NCBI GenBank assembly: GCA_025769875.1
Contig: JAGFNK010000188.1
Span: forward strand, 28,904-92,903
Reading direction: 5' to 3'
Length of the DNA: 64,000 nt
DNA from: Russula earlei
Taxonomy: Eukaryota > Basidiomycota > Agaricomycetes > Russulales > Russulaceae
Below, in pieces: positions 33,332 through 44,984 of the stretch. A program made the position numbers and the translations under genes. Numbering within the stretch: position 1 is the stretch's first letter; each line of letters opens with the position of its first letter. The notes under the pieces were generated by a model. That model was not told where the DNA came from and ran no database searches. It saw nothing but the letters and a program-made list of their open reading frames with translations.

Positions 33332-33823
33332 TGTCACCGACTGGGGGCGGTGTCACTGACAAATTGTTTCATGCGTGAGACGTGCGCACTGAGTTGAGTG
33401 AGATGACAAGTTCTCATGAGAGTCGGGGATCTCGGTGATAACACAGCAAAGGCTAGTGTATACCGCGGAGTGGGAAGACAACGAATAAGTCTTCGCGTTT
33501 GGAGACTTAGAGAGTAGAAAGTGTTTCTGAGTCGACTGCTTGATTCTCTGCAAGCCTACAGTCCTAAGCTAGAATCCAGTGATATTTCACAAGAGAACAA
33601 GCTTAGAGCTTGTCCTTTTCTACAGACAGGTTTATATAGACAATGTATCCTATATCAAATAGTAGACACAAGGTAACGGTGAGGCAATCGAGACTAGGGC
33701 ACGCTGGAAGGTGCTGGTACATGTGAGGCGAAGTGAGTCATGAAGTCACGTGGAAATTGTGAGGTCTGTCCGGGTAGGCTTGCCCGGTTGCCAGTCCGGT
33801 CCGAAGAGCCAGTTCTTGTGACA
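33332..33823 (-). repeat. Gypsy-1a 3' LTR
   Basis: 492 bp, same length as its partner at 46755-47246. The pair differs at many positions, nearly all CpG transitions in the stretch compared. Confidence 0.92.
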
Positions 33824-33841
33824 TCACCCCCTTGTTAACAT

Positions 33842-34921
33842 CTAGGCGACGTAGGGGAGGAGGGTCGATTGGCAGCGATGAGTGTGGAAGTGAATTTGGT
33901 CGCGGGGAACTCGACATATTCTGTCGGTTTTGCATCGTTGGTGCGGGTTTCTACAGTGGTCAGCTATATGTCCGTGATGATTGCAAAGGACACAGATGGC
34001 AATTTTGGGGCATTCAAATGTGTTGTGTCCTCCGTCGTGACACCAGGAACATTTGTCTGAGAGTCGAGGGAGGAATTGGTACCATGGGTCCAACAGGGCT
34101 TCTTTAGCGTCTTTATGCTCCTGGTCAGTAAGTTGGGGCATGGTTCTGAACAAGACCCGTGGTTCGAGGCGAGCTTTGGCATTAGCCTTGGCTAGTTTGA
34201 TTTCTGAGTCCCTTATTTCCCATACCATGTTGTGATATCTTTCGCGAGCGGCGACAAGACTATTCGCCATTTGTCGTGTTTTCTTTATGGCAAATCGATA
34301 GCGACGCACTTCTGCTTCTAAGGATAGGTCTTGTTTGAACCTAAGTGCCTTGTCTATGGCTTTAGTGTGTCTGAGGCCTTCTTTGAACAGGAAGGCATCT
34401 TTCTGTGTAAGAAGAGGGCGGGGGTAAGGGTCGGCTCGAGCTCGAATGGGAATGCGATGAGTGGGACATCCGGGACCGTAGGTGGCTAGCAAGGAGGGGA
34501 AGCCATGTGTGAGGTCAGGGAGGACAAAGCGAGGGGGAAGTGTGTCGTCTTCATTGCCTGGGTCCGGGATCAGTAGATCTAGTCTGAGGTCTCCTTCTTC
34601 CCATCCTTCTCCAAGTTCTTCTAATTCGGTGAGTTGGGTGCGGTTGGCGGGTGGTTCGTAAACGGGGGGTGGAGTTCTTTCGAGGTCTATTGGGGCGAAG
34701 TTTTCGTTTAGTAGAATGATGTTTTCGACTCGTTGGACGATAGGGGTGGTAGTGCGTGGGGGAATAGGAATGGGGTCAGGTGAAGGGGAGCGGACGTGAT
34801 AGGAAGGGCTATGGGTTCTGACGGGTGAGTTGACTCCTCGGGTAGGAGATTGATTACCGAAGGCTCTCAGTATGGTGGTGAGGGAGTCGTCTTCCCATAG
34901 TTCGTGCGCTTGTACAATCAT
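33842..34921 (-). CDS. Extra ORF downstream of the chromodomain in gypsy-1a, two zinc knuckles
   Basis: Uninterrupted 359-codon minus-strand frame between the chromodomain (35146-35514) and the 3' LTR. The N-terminal half is Pro/Ser-rich and acidic (SPSPDPIPIPPRTTTP, ELEELGEGWEEGDLRLDLL). A helical middle follows (EAEVRRYRFAIKKTRQMANS). The C-terminus carries two clustered Cys/His motifs, CSWCHDGGHNTFEC and CVLCNHHGHIADHC, both CX2CX4HX4C, i.e. zinc knuckles of the nucleic-acid-binding Gag type. Standard Ty3/gypsy elements have no ORF here. It has no stop codon although the neighbouring gag and pol are broken. It could be a second nucleocapsid-like factor; function unknown. A transcription start within the element has not been shown. 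Confidence 0.7.
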   Translation of the reverse strand: MIVQAHELWEDDSLTTILRAFGNQSPTRGVNSPVRTHSPSYHVRSPSPDPIPIPPRTTTPIVQRVENIILLNENFAPIDLERTPPPVYEPPANRTQLTELEELGEGWEEGDLRLDLLIPDPGNEDDTLPPRFVLPDLTHGFPSLLATYGPGCPTHRIPIRARADPYPRPLLTQKDAFLFKEGLRHTKAIDKALRFKQDLSLEAEVRRYRFAIKKTRQMANSLVAARERYHNMVWEIRDSEIKLAKANAKARLEPRVLFRTMPQLTDQEHKDAKEALLDPWYQFLPRLSDKCSWCHDGGHNTFECPKIAICVLCNHHGHIADHCRNPHQRCKTDRICRVPRDQIHFHTHRCQSTLLPYVA

Positions 34922-35145
34922 CGCGGCATGTTGTGCGGCGCGTCAGATGAGTATTCTGGTGTTGATGGTTGCCGCTGTAGAGGGGGAAGGTTCTCTGGAC
35001 AGTGGCAGGTGGATAAGTGCAGGGGAGTAAGGTGGAGTGGGTATGAGGGTGGCAGTGGAAGCAGTGGGAGAGTTCTGGGTGGAAGACATGTTTGTTGTGT
35101 TTGCGGGGTAGAGCGGTAAGGGATAGTCGTTTGTGGGTGGTGTTT

Positions 35146-35662
35146 TTATACTTGGGATTGTCCAGCCGAGGTGGAGTAATATTCTTTTAGAAGTTCTGGG
35201 GCATTGAGGTCATGGTGGTCGACCCATGAGTCATCTGATGCAGGGTATCCTTTCCAATGTATGAGATATTGAAGTTTACGTGTTCGTCTGAATCTTCTCA
35301 TGTCTAGAATCGCTTCAATTTCATATTCTTCCTCGTTTTCAATGGTCGGTGGAGGTTGTGTAAACGGCGTGCCATACTCTTCCGTCTCCTTATAAGGGAG
35401 AAGTAAGTTGACATGGAAGACATCATGTATCTTCATTGATGGCGGAAGTTGTAACTGATATGCGGCTTTGGAAATTCTTTTTGTGATAGGAAACGGGCCA
35501 TATCTTTTAGGCATTAACTTGCGTGTCCCTCATGTTTTGAGGTTCTTTGCTTCTAGCCATACAAGGGTTCCTTCTTCCATTTCTTTGATGTCGGGTTTTA
35601 GGGGTTGTTGCTTACATTCAAGAAGTTGTTGGGCGTCTTGTCTTGCTTCTTCTAGTTGTTTT
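35146..35662 (-). pseudogene. Gypsy-1a integrase C-terminus and chromodomain
   Basis: Sense of the minus strand: the end of integrase (KRYGPFPITKRISKAAYQLQ, HDVFHVNLLLPY) followed by a chromodomain (EYEIEAILDMRRFRRTRKL, YLIHWKGYPASDDSWVDHH). The chromodomain aromatic cage and WKGY core are visible, placing the element among the chromoviruses, which target heterochromatin marks. A TGA stop at 35530-35532 interrupts the integrase tail. The segment was separated from the rest of integrase by the solo LTR at 35663-36183. Confidence 0.88.
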
Positions 35663-36183
35663 TGTTGAGATTATCATTGATTTGGTGTGTTACCACTACC
35701 CTGGGACGTTGTGATGTAATCACAGCTCAGACGCGTTGATGCGTCGGTTACACGGACTGGGCATCACTGGCTTAGCTCAGGCGCATGACGCGTCGGATCA
35801 TGCGGTCCGGCTCAGCTCATATGCTGAGATCTGCGCTACTTACAATGATAAGTTAATTGATGACAATCGGTAGCTACTAACGACTGATCCTTGTATGATC
35901 TTTGTTTCTTATTGATGGTAGCTACCTGCAGTGTACTTAGAGACGCTCTGGAGTACTTAAGAGCGTCGTATTTCGATAGATCACTTCAGTCTTGTCTTAC
36001 ACAATACTGAAGTGAGTACTTACTGTTTCCTATCTTATCTCTCGCATCTAATCACGTGTTGTAGATATCTTGTGATAGGTATTACTGAATTATAGTCTTG
36101 TCTTACACAATACTGAAATATCTTGTGATAGATCTTAAGGATCTTATCGCTCTTATCATAACCTGCGCCCATCTGCTTCAACA
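35663..36183 (+). repeat. Copia-like solo LTR in gypsy-1a integrase, target duplication GTTTT
   Basis: 521 bp, TGTTGAGATTATC to CTGCTTCAACA, flanked by GTTTT at 35658-35662 and 36184-36188. It is a diverged relative of the copia LTR at 37663-38142, sharing the TGTTGAGAT start, the CTCAGCTCATA block and the CTTCAGT...ACTGAAG hairpin. Confidence 0.9.
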
Positions 36184-37662
36184 GTTTTAGGTGATTGGTG
36201 GATGAGGGTACATTATTGTCTTCTAGACTGATGTTAATCTGGGGTTTGAATCCCATGAGGAGTTCATGTGGTGATCTTCGTGATGTTTCATGTTTCCATG
36301 AGTTGTGTGTGTATTCTGCCAGAGGGAGCATCTTTGCCCAGGAATGCGGGTGAGTTGTGGTCCAGGGTCTTAGGTATTGTTCTAGCCATGTGTTCATTCT
36401 TTCTGTCTGTCCATTGGTTTGGGGGTGAAACGCTGTGGACATGTTTTGTTTGATGCCTAGGTTTTTACATAAGGCTTTGGAGAAATTTGATGCGAATTGA
36501 GGGTCTCTGTCGGAGATGATTCATTTGGGAATGCCGAACCAGGGCACAAGGTGTTTCAGATACTCGTGTGCAACTCCTGTTCCATCAATCGTTTTGTTGC
36601 ATGGGATGAATTTTGTCGCTTTGGAGCATCCTTGGTTGACTATGGTAAGGACGCTGTCAAACCCTTCTGATTTGGGTAGATCTGTGATAAGGTCCATCGA
36701 TACGTATTGAAAGGGGCCTTGTTCAACGTGTGTGTCAAGTGGAAAAGTCATGGCTTTCTTTCTGGGTATATTGGTCTTGGACTCTTGGCATTTGGCGCAA
36801 CCTTTGACATATTGTTCTACAAATTGTCGTAGTCTAGGTCCTTCATAGTGTTGTTTGACTAAGTCCCAGGTGTTAGCTATTCCTGGATGTCCTGCGAAGG
36901 GGGTGTCATGAAATTGTCTTAGAATTTCTTGTCGTTTGTCAGGTTTGTCTGGTAGGTAGGTTTTTCTCGCAAAGATTTCGGGTGGTAGTAAAGTGGTTTT
37001 TTGTTCTTCTACCCCCTTGTTAAGGTCTTTGCGATGAGAAAGTGTGTCGGCGATAGTGTGTGTATGTCCAGGGATGTGTTCCATGGTAAAATTAAAGTCT
37101 TGCATGTATTGCATCCATCTGGCTTGTCGTCCTGTTAATTTCTGTGGTTCTTTGAAGTAAGTGAGATTTTTGTGATCTGTTTTTATTCTAACTGGTTTGT
37201 CGGCTCCTAGGAAGAATGGTCGTCCACTTTTTAATCCAAAGATCACTGCTGCTAGTTCTTTGTCATGAGCGTCGTAGTTCTTTTCTGCGTCTAGTAGCAT
37301 CCTGGAATAGTATGCGATTGGGTGTAATCCATCTTCATATTCTTGGGATATGACTGCTCCTATAGCGAATCCTGACGCATCAGTGTCTAGAATGAATTGT
37401 TTTGTCCAGTCTGGAGTGCGAAGTACTGGATAGGATACACAAGTTTCTTTTAGGATTTGAAAGGCTTGATCTTCCTTTGTCATCCATTCCCATTGTTTGT
37501 TTTTCTTTGTTAAGTCATTCAGTGGCCTTGCTTTTATGGAAAAGTTGGGTATGAAGTTTCGATAAAAGTTACAAAACCCTAGGAAACTTCTGACTTCTTT
37601 TAGTGTTGATGGGGTTGGCCAGTCTTTAATTCCTTTGACTTTGACGGGGTCCATAGTTATTT
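36184..37662 (-). pseudogene. Gypsy-1a reverse transcriptase end, RNase H and integrase core
   Basis: Minus-strand continuation of pol after the copia insertion. It contains the end of reverse transcriptase (IKDWPTPSTLKEVRSFLGF), the RNase H core (ILDTDASGFAIGAVISQE, HDKELAAVIFGL), the integrase zinc-binding region (TPFAGHPGIANTWDL, CAKCQ), and the catalytic core (YVSMDLITDLPKSEGFDSV, STAFHPQTNGQTERMN). A TGA at 36521-36523, just before the second catalytic Asp, breaks the frame. The 5-bp duplication TATTT marks the junction with copia. Confidence 0.9.
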
Positions 37663-38142
37663 TGTTGAGATCTGCACTGCCCAGAGTCTCAGGTGTGTTG
37701 TGATGTGATCACAACTCGGATGTGCTGACGCGTCGGATCACCCGGACTGGGCATCACCGGCTCAGCTCATATGCTGCAGCACGCGTTAGTTACATTGATA
37801 GAGTGATTTAGGACAATCGGTAGCTACTTACAACTGATCCTCGGACTTACTTAGTGATCCGTGATGGTAGTTAACTGTACTGCATCTAGTGGTGGTCTCA
37901 GGTACTTAAGAACCCCACAAAGTACGTAGATCACTTCAGTTTTGTGTCAACCAAACTGAAGTGAGTATTTACACTATGACATCTTATCTCACAGTACTAA
38001 CGACGCGTTGTAGCTATTGTCTGATAGGTACATTATTTATATCAGTTTTGTGTCAACCAAACTGAACTATTGTCTGATAGATCTGCCTGCGATCTTATCA
38101 TCTGCTGCTATCTAATCACACATACTGCGTCTATTTTCAACA
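37663..38142 (+). repeat. Copia 5' LTR
   Basis: 480 bp, TGTTGAGATCTGCACTG to CTATTTTCAACA. It contains a perfect 9-bp stem hairpin at 37934-37961 (CTTCAGTTT / AAACTGAAG) and a second, partial copy of it near 38042-38066. Confidence 0.95.
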
Positions 38143-38383
38143 GGTTATGGGCCCTGCCCGTATCTAAAATCCACAGAGATCACCACACACGTTTATTCCT
38201 ATAACACCCTCCTTCCCCACAAACCTCTGTTATCAGACGACATCTTACTCCCTTGGCCCCTGGAACCAAAGGATTGACGCGCGTGCAGTTACATCACGCG
38301 TCAAAGATACTGATTTGATCTCTAATTGATCCGGCTACAATTGCTCCGCTGGTCCGGATTGGCAATTCACCTCATTACATCAT

Positions 38384-41300
38384 ATGGCACCCACATTCAC
38401 TATCCCCTCGGGAACGCCCCAGGAGATCTTAGATTCATCAAATTGGACTACTTGGTCATTTCGCTTCAAGGCCATTACCCGAATGAATGGTTTCCGGCGT
38501 CATCTTATCGATACAAAGCCCTCTGGAGATAGCACTTGGGACGTTGAAGAAGACATACTGTTAGGCGTCTTCCAGCTCCATCTCCAGAAAGATATATACA
38601 CAGAGATAAGCGATAACACCAAGTTCGACACCTGTAAACTCAAGTGGGAACAACTTAAGACTACTTGCATCGGCGTTGGATCTATGTCCCTACATAACTC
38701 TTGGACCGCCTTCACGCGTTTTGATCTAGATGACACCAGCCCAATGTTCCCACAACTACAGAAATTGAATGATACTAGGATCAATCTTCAGAACAATGAC
38801 ATGCCTGTCACCGATCTCCAATTCAGTCTCACTCTAATTCAGTCACTTCCCAGCTCTTACTCTGGTCTTACGCAAGCTATCCTCGGCTCTAATCTTCCAA
38901 ACAAGCTTTCCCCGAAAGCCATTCAGGAACACATTCTCAATGAAGAGAGTTGTCGGGCCGGCTCCTCCGCTTCCCTTAACAAAATTGCTCCGGTCAAAAA
39001 ACAGGACGATAAAAACAAAATAAAATGTTATTATTGCAACAAAGCTGGTCACAAGAGTCCTGAGTGCCAGAAGAAGAAAAAGAATGAGGAGGAGAAGGCG
39101 AAGAAAAAGAGGGAGTCTGGTGCGGACACTAACAGAAAGGTCAACGCACACATAGTAGAGACTACTGCTACAATTACGGAGATCTCGGATGATGAAAATG
39201 ACATTCGCATTTCCCTTTACTCGGCGACTAGATTGTGCTGGATGATTGACTCAGGAGCCACCCATCACATCAGTCCATTCCGGACCGACTTCATCACTTA
39301 TGCTCCGGCCACTGGATCAGTTAACCTCGGTGGTCACACTATCATCAAGCAGATTGGGACCGGATCTGTATCCGTCCTACCGTCTGGAGGCATTGGGAAG
39401 TTTCCATTAACCCTCACCGATGTCATGCATGTTCCGGAAGCCGACACGCGCTACTTCTCAGTCAGTGCGTTGCTCCGAAGGGGGGGACATATCACTTTTA
39501 CTCAGAACGTGTGCCAAATCTACTACAAAGATCGGAAAGTTGCGCAAGGATACCTGGAGAATAACCTATTCTATATTGACTTTTCATCTCCGGCCCTACA
39601 CGCGCAGGCGGGGGTGCTACCGCTTAACATCTGGCATCAGCGCATGGGACATATGTCCTCACGCGCGCTAATCAAATATGCTCATTCCGTCAAGGGAATC
39701 TCGCTTAGTTCAGCGGATCGCGATCAGTCACCTTGCCCCGGGTGTGAACTCGGCAAACAGACGCGACTTCCTTTCCTGGCTTCGCCTAAGCAATCGGATC
39801 GGCGTCTACAGATCGTGCATACTGACTTAGCTGGTCCGATGCAGACCCGGTCGATCCGAGGTGCAACTTATTGGGCAACGTTTATCAACGACTACTCCCG
39901 TTATGGGGTAGTGTACTTCCTCAAAAGTAAAGATCAGTGTGCTGATGTGTTCAAAAAATATCTCACGTGGTCAGAAAACCAGACCAACGATAAGATCAAA
40001 GCACTACACTCGGATCACAGAGGGGAGTACTTGTCCGGTACCCTCAGATCGGTCTTAGATCAAAAGGGAATTGAGCATAGATTGACAATGCCAGGGTCAC
40101 CACAGCAGAATGGCATAGTGGAGAGATGGAACCGGACCCTCGAAGACAAGATGTGCGCTATGCTACACGGCGCCGGTCTTACTCTGGGTTTCTGGGAGCT
40201 TGCTACTGACGCAGCAGTCCATATCTACAATCGCACTCCTACACACGTTCTCCAGTGGAACACACCTCACTCAGTCTGGACGGATGGACAAGTTCCGGAC
40301 GTTTCCTATTTCCGCGTTGTAGCGCGTCTGGTGACGTGCGAGTGAGATCATAAGGCTGACCGGTCCAAGCAGAAAGAGTAGAGGAGGGGGGGAGAGGAGG
40401 AACAAGTGGTCGCGCGCAGTCGTTCTGGTTCAGGCAGAGGTGGACAGATGAGGGGGAAAAGATTCTGATTCCACTGGACTTCTCTTTTTTTTTACTACAA
40501 GGTAGCTAGGTGTTTTATATACAAGAAGGGGAGTAGTAAGAGGGGGCATGTAATGAAAGGAAATGAGATGATGAAAGGAAGTAGAGTCTTGAAAGGCAAT
40601 CGAGACCGGGCGAGGCGGTCTAGGCGATCGTGAAAGGCTCGATGTGGAAACGCGTCGCGTGTGCCGGAGCGTGGGGTGCGTGCGCGTATGGCGATGGGTG
40701 GGCGATGCGGTCGTCCGGGTCTTGACGTCGGGTGTGAGGTGGTAGGCGTGCTCGTGAGGTCGGTGCGTGGTCAGTGGCAAGGGCTGCAATGCGGTCGGTG
40801 GCGGACAGCCTGGCACGCAATCGTGTCTTGTGAGCGTTTGGCATACGCGTGGTTGGTAGAAAGGGCTTGAAGTTGGGCACAAGAGAGGTCGCGGGTGCGT
40901 GCGTGTGTGTGTGCAGCTGTTGGCAAGGGATGAAAGCGAGCTGAGGCAAGGGAGAGGATAGGCGTCACGTCGTGTCGCGTCGCGTTTCCGCACGTGATTT
41001 CGTGGCCAGCCATAATCCTCCTTACAGCGTCTTTGGATGTAAGGCGTATGTACACACGCCTGCTAACAAACGAAAGAAGCTCGATCCGAGATCGGTCGAG
41101 ATGATTTTTGTTGGGTACGAGTCTGGATCTAAGGGTTACCGACTCTGGAATCAATCCACCCGAAAGCTGTTCTTATCGCGCGATGTCACTTTCGATGAGC
41201 GCATACTGCCTGCTAGGGGAGACCTTACTGACACTCCTCCTCCTGCACAACCCTTGGTCTTCACGGGACCAGTTTCTTTCACTGCCCCACTTCCGCACAA

Positions 41301-43146
41301 ACCGGATGGCTGTGGACTTAGTCCTGCACCTCCGGAAACCCCACTAGATCCCAATACACCTAATTCACTTTACCTTACCTCTCCCACTCAGCCCTTTCCA
41401 CATACTCCACTGCGCCGCGTTCAGCCTGTGCGCCAAGTCCGCTTGCGCCAGCCTCACTCAGCATTGCCAGGACCATCCTTTGGTCCACCGCGTCCGCCCT
41501 CACCTAGGCGTCTTCGCCCTAACCCGCGTTCTAATCCTAGATTTCTCACTTCTAACGCAAATGTGGGGGGGCGCCTATCGCATACGGCACTATTAGCGAC
41601 AGCAGAGGCGATCACTCCGGCTACGTTTCGGGAAGCGATGTCCTCGGACTCCGCCGATCAATGGAGAACCGCGTGTCAATATGAAATTGATGCACTCGCT
41701 AAGAATGGTACCTGGGAGCTTGTAGATCTGCCGCTGGGCCGCAAGGCCGTGCGATCTCGATGGGTGTTTGCACGCAAATCTGATGGTAGATTTCGCGCGC
41801 GTTTAGTCGCAAAGGGGTTCACCCAAGTGGAGGGGATTGATTATGATGAAACTTTCTCACCAGTTGCCAGATTTGAGTCTTTGAGACTGCTCCTAGCGTT
41901 GGCCGCGCTAGAGGATTGGGAGATCCATCAAATGGACGTCAAGTCGGCGTTCCTTAATGGCACACTGGAGGAAGAGATCTACATGGAGCAACCACAAGGT
42001 TTCATCACTCTGGAACAAAAAGACAAAGTCTGTCAGTTAAAGAAGGCTCTCTACGGCCTCAAACAAGCCTCGCGTGCATGGAACTTACAGTTTCATGGAG
42101 TTCTCACTGGGCTCGGCTTCACGCGCACGCACTCAGATGCTGGGGTTTATCATTGCCAAGACGCAGGGGGAACCATAATCATTATCCTCTATGTCGATGA
42201 TGTCACCATCTTAGGCGATTCACTCCCACTGATTGCAGACATTAAGAATTCATTGTCCACACGCTATGAAATGACTGATCTAGGCGAGATCGACTCCTAT
42301 CTTGGGATTCGTGTCACGCGTGATCACTCGGCTAAGCGACTAGACATTGATCAATCTAGGTACATCTTGGAGATCGTCAATCGCTTCGGGATGGTGGATT
42401 CCAATCCGGTCCGCACTCCGCTGCCCTCCGGGGCAGATGTCCACTTGGTCAAGCACTCCGGGGAGGCAACGCCTGATGAAATAAAGCATTTTCAACGCAT
42501 CATTGGCAGCCTTCTCTATGTGCAGATCGGGACACGACCAGATATATCATTTGCAGTCTCTCGACTTGCCCAATACTCATCCAATCCCTCATCGCATCAT
42601 CTATGCCTTGCCAAATACATACTATCTTATCTTAACAGCACTTCAGATCTAAAGCTGCGTTATGATGGTGCACGTGATACCGGATTACACGGGTACTCCG
42701 ACTCTAGCCTCGGAGACAATGCAGATGACTACTGTTCCACCTTGGGCTATGTCTTCCTACTTTCCAGCGCTGCGATCTCCTGGACCTCACACAAACAGAA
42801 GACTGTTGCCCAAAGTACCACTCAAGCCGAATATATGGCCTTAGCTGATGCAGCTAATCAAGCCGTGTGGTATCGGAGCTTCTTCTCCAAGATTGGCTAT
42901 CAGATCTCCGATCCGATTCCGCTTCATGGTGATAACAAAGGCGCCGTTGACCTCGCGCTCAACCCAGTCACCGGAAGACGGTCGAAGCATATCCCTATCA
43001 AGCATCACGCCATCCACCAATACATTGAGGACGGACTGATCATACTTATCCGTACTCCCACAGGAGAGATGCTTGCAGATGGTCTCACCAAGCCGCATAC
43101 TCACGCGCTGCTCCGGACCTTCGTCGATGGGTTGGGTCTTAATTGA
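38384..43146 (+). pseudogene. Copia gag-pol polyprotein split by a solo LTR
   Basis: Single frame 38384-40317 resuming at 41031-43146. Domains in order: copia-type Gag (about residues 1-200), zinc knuckle CYYCNKAGHKSPEC, protease MIDSGATHHI, pre-integrase zinc region (IWHQRMGHMSSRALI), integrase core (IVHTDLAGPM, ALHSDHRGEYLSG, PQQNGIVERWNRTLEDK), reverse transcriptase (RSRWVFARKSDGRFRARLVA, QMDVKSAFLNG, catalytic YVDDVTIL), RNase H (AQSTTQAEYMALADAAN) and terminal HADGLTKP-like ADGLTKP. Apart from the insertion there is no stop or frameshift across both parts, so the copy was presumably active until the LTR of another element landed in the integrase C-terminal part, between FRV and FGCKAYVH. 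Confidence 0.93.
40318..41026 (-). repeat. Solo LTR-like insertion inside copia integrase
   Basis: 709 bp, TGTAGCGCGTCTGG to CCTCCTTACA, flanked by the 4-bp repeat GCGT (40314-40317 and 41027-41030). TG...CA ends, size and a TATATAAAACACC box on the minus strand suggest a solo LTR in minus sense. Four rather than five duplicated bases makes this slightly less certain. No second copy in the window. Confidence 0.7.
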
Positions 43147-43179
43147 TCTAATCTACCGACTGCCTTAATCATGGGGGGA

Positions 43180-43659
43180 TGTTGAGATCTGCACTGCCCA
43201 GAGTCTCAGGTGTGTTGTGATGTGATCACAACTCGGATGCGCTGACGCATCGGATCACCCGGACCGGGCATCACCGGCTCAGCTCATACGCTGCAGCACG
43301 CGTTAGTTACATTGATAGAGTGATTTAGGACAATCAGTAGCTACTTACAACTGATCCTTGGACTTACTTAGTGATCCGTGATGGTAGTTAACTGTACTGC
43401 ATCTAGTGGCGGTCTCAGGTACTTAAGAACCCCACAAAGTACGTAGATCACTTCAGTTTTGTGTCAACCAAACTGAAGTGAGTATTTATACTATGACATC
43501 TTATCTCACAGTACTAACGACATGTTGTAGCTATTGTCTGATAGGTACATTATTTATATCAGTTTTGTGTCAACCAAACTGAACTATTGTCTGATAGATC
43601 TGCCTGCGATCTTATCATCTGCTGCTATCTAATCACACATACTGCATCTATTTTCAACA
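43180..43659 (+). repeat. Copia 3' LTR
   Basis: 480 bp, same length as the 5' LTR. By eye about 11 differences, all transitions, ten at CpG. Confidence 0.95.
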
Positions 43660-44984
43660 TATTTTTCCTTCCCCTATGATTACTCCGAGATATTCTACTT
43701 TCTTCTTGTGGAATTGATACTTTTCTGGTTTAAGATAGAGATCATGTTGTTTCAATTTAGATAGTATGTGGCTGACTTTGAGTGTGTGTTCCGTTTCATC
43801 ATTTTGTGTGGCAATGATGATGTCGTCCATATAGATTTTCAACCATCCTTGTGTGAGCTCTTCTTGAAAAATGTCATCCATCATGGTTTGAAAGGTAGCT
43901 GGGGAATTCGTTAGTCCGAAGAACATTACCGTAGGTTCGAACAGCCCGTCACTGGTCTTGAAGGCTGCCTTCCATTCATCTCCTTCTTTGATCCAAATGT
44001 TGTTATAGCCCCATCTAATGTCAAATTTAGTAAAGAGTTCTTTTCCTGCTAAAGCATGAATAAGTTCTGGAATTAAGGTAGTGGATATACATTGGGTATT
44101 GTCCATTTGTTTAGATTCCTATAGTCTTGTACTGGTCGAAATTTTCCATCTTTCTTTTTTATAAGGAAGAATCCACTGGCGTATGGCGAGTTGGATCTTC
44201 TTATTCGTTTGAGTCGTAAATTTTGTTCGAGGAATTTCCCCTGTTCTTCCTTTTCTTTCGGTGAAAGGGGATATACTCTGCAGTTAATCGTTGTTGGAGC
44301 GTCTGATTTTAAGTCGATGGCGTGATCCCATTTCCTTGATCCAGGGAACCTTTCTGATTCTTGTTCCATGAATACTTGTCCATATTGGTGGTATTGATGA
44401 GGAACTATTTCTTGCCAGGTTTTTGGGTTATCCTGCATCTGCGATTCTGCCAGTTGTTGTGCTATGGTGGTTTTATGTATTTGGGTTTGTAGCCATAGCT
44501 CATTGCCTTCTTCCCAGTCTACTAATGCTTTGATCCATGCTGGAGTTTCTTGGTCTCCTCTAAGGGCGACTCTCCCCATAATGGTTCCTTTGGACCAATT
44601 TATTTTTGGGTTAGTTGATTCCAGGAATGGATATCCCAGGATGATGTCGTCTTGTCCTATGTCTGCAACCAGAAATTGGTGTATGTGCCTTTGTCCCAAT
44701 AGTTTTAGTTCTAATTGGACTGTTTGGGTGACTTTCCCTAGGCGGTTGAGTGTCCCGTTGACATTTTTGATGCTTCTGGTTGGGATCAGTTTTCTGGTTT
44801 GCAGACATAGTTCTTTTGTTAATTTGGGAGATATGAAGCATTCAGTGGCCCCACTGTCTATTAAGGCTTTCTTTTCGGCTTTGTTTGATCCAATGTAAAT
44901 AGTAGTCATCACTGATATTGACTTTCTTTGGGATTTGTACATGGGATCGATACCTAAAGCTTGAGCAATTGCCGTTATGCTCAA
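43660..44984 (-). pseudogene. Gypsy-1a protease and reverse transcriptase N-terminal part
   Basis: Minus-strand frame with the retropepsin motif ALIDSGATECFISPKL and DDIILGYPFLES, a linker, then reverse transcriptase (SGFFLIKKKDGKFRPVQDY, FDIRWGYNNIWIKEGD, VMFFGLTNSPATFQTMMDD, catalytic WLKIYMDDIIIAT, LYLKPEKYQFHKKKVEYLG). A frame change occurs near 44090 (between NKWTIPNVYPLP and the next segment). The frame ends artificially at the copia target site at 43660. It likely follows gag by a programmed or accidental frame change near 44984. Confidence 0.9.

Larger units (their letters stand above)
37663..43659 (+). mobile_element. Full-length Ty1/copia element inserted in gypsy-1a pol
   Basis: 5,997 bp, both LTRs 480 bp, target duplication TATTT at 37658-37662 and 43660-43664. 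The primer site directly after the 5' LTR (38143, GGTTATGGGCCC) is complementary to the anticodon arm of initiator tRNA-Met, as in Drosophila copia and Ty5, which use a half-tRNA primer. A polypurine tract (ATGGGGGGA) precedes the 3' LTR. The polyprotein is interrupted only by a 709-bp solo LTR at 40318-41026. The LTRs differ at about 11 sites, so the insertion is fairly young. Confidence 0.95.

Noticed and set aside
40972..41030. An independent start for the second half of the copia polyprotein at 40972
   Set aside because: The frame upstream of 41031 lies in the inserted LTR-like element; homology to copia integrase resumes exactly at the duplication.
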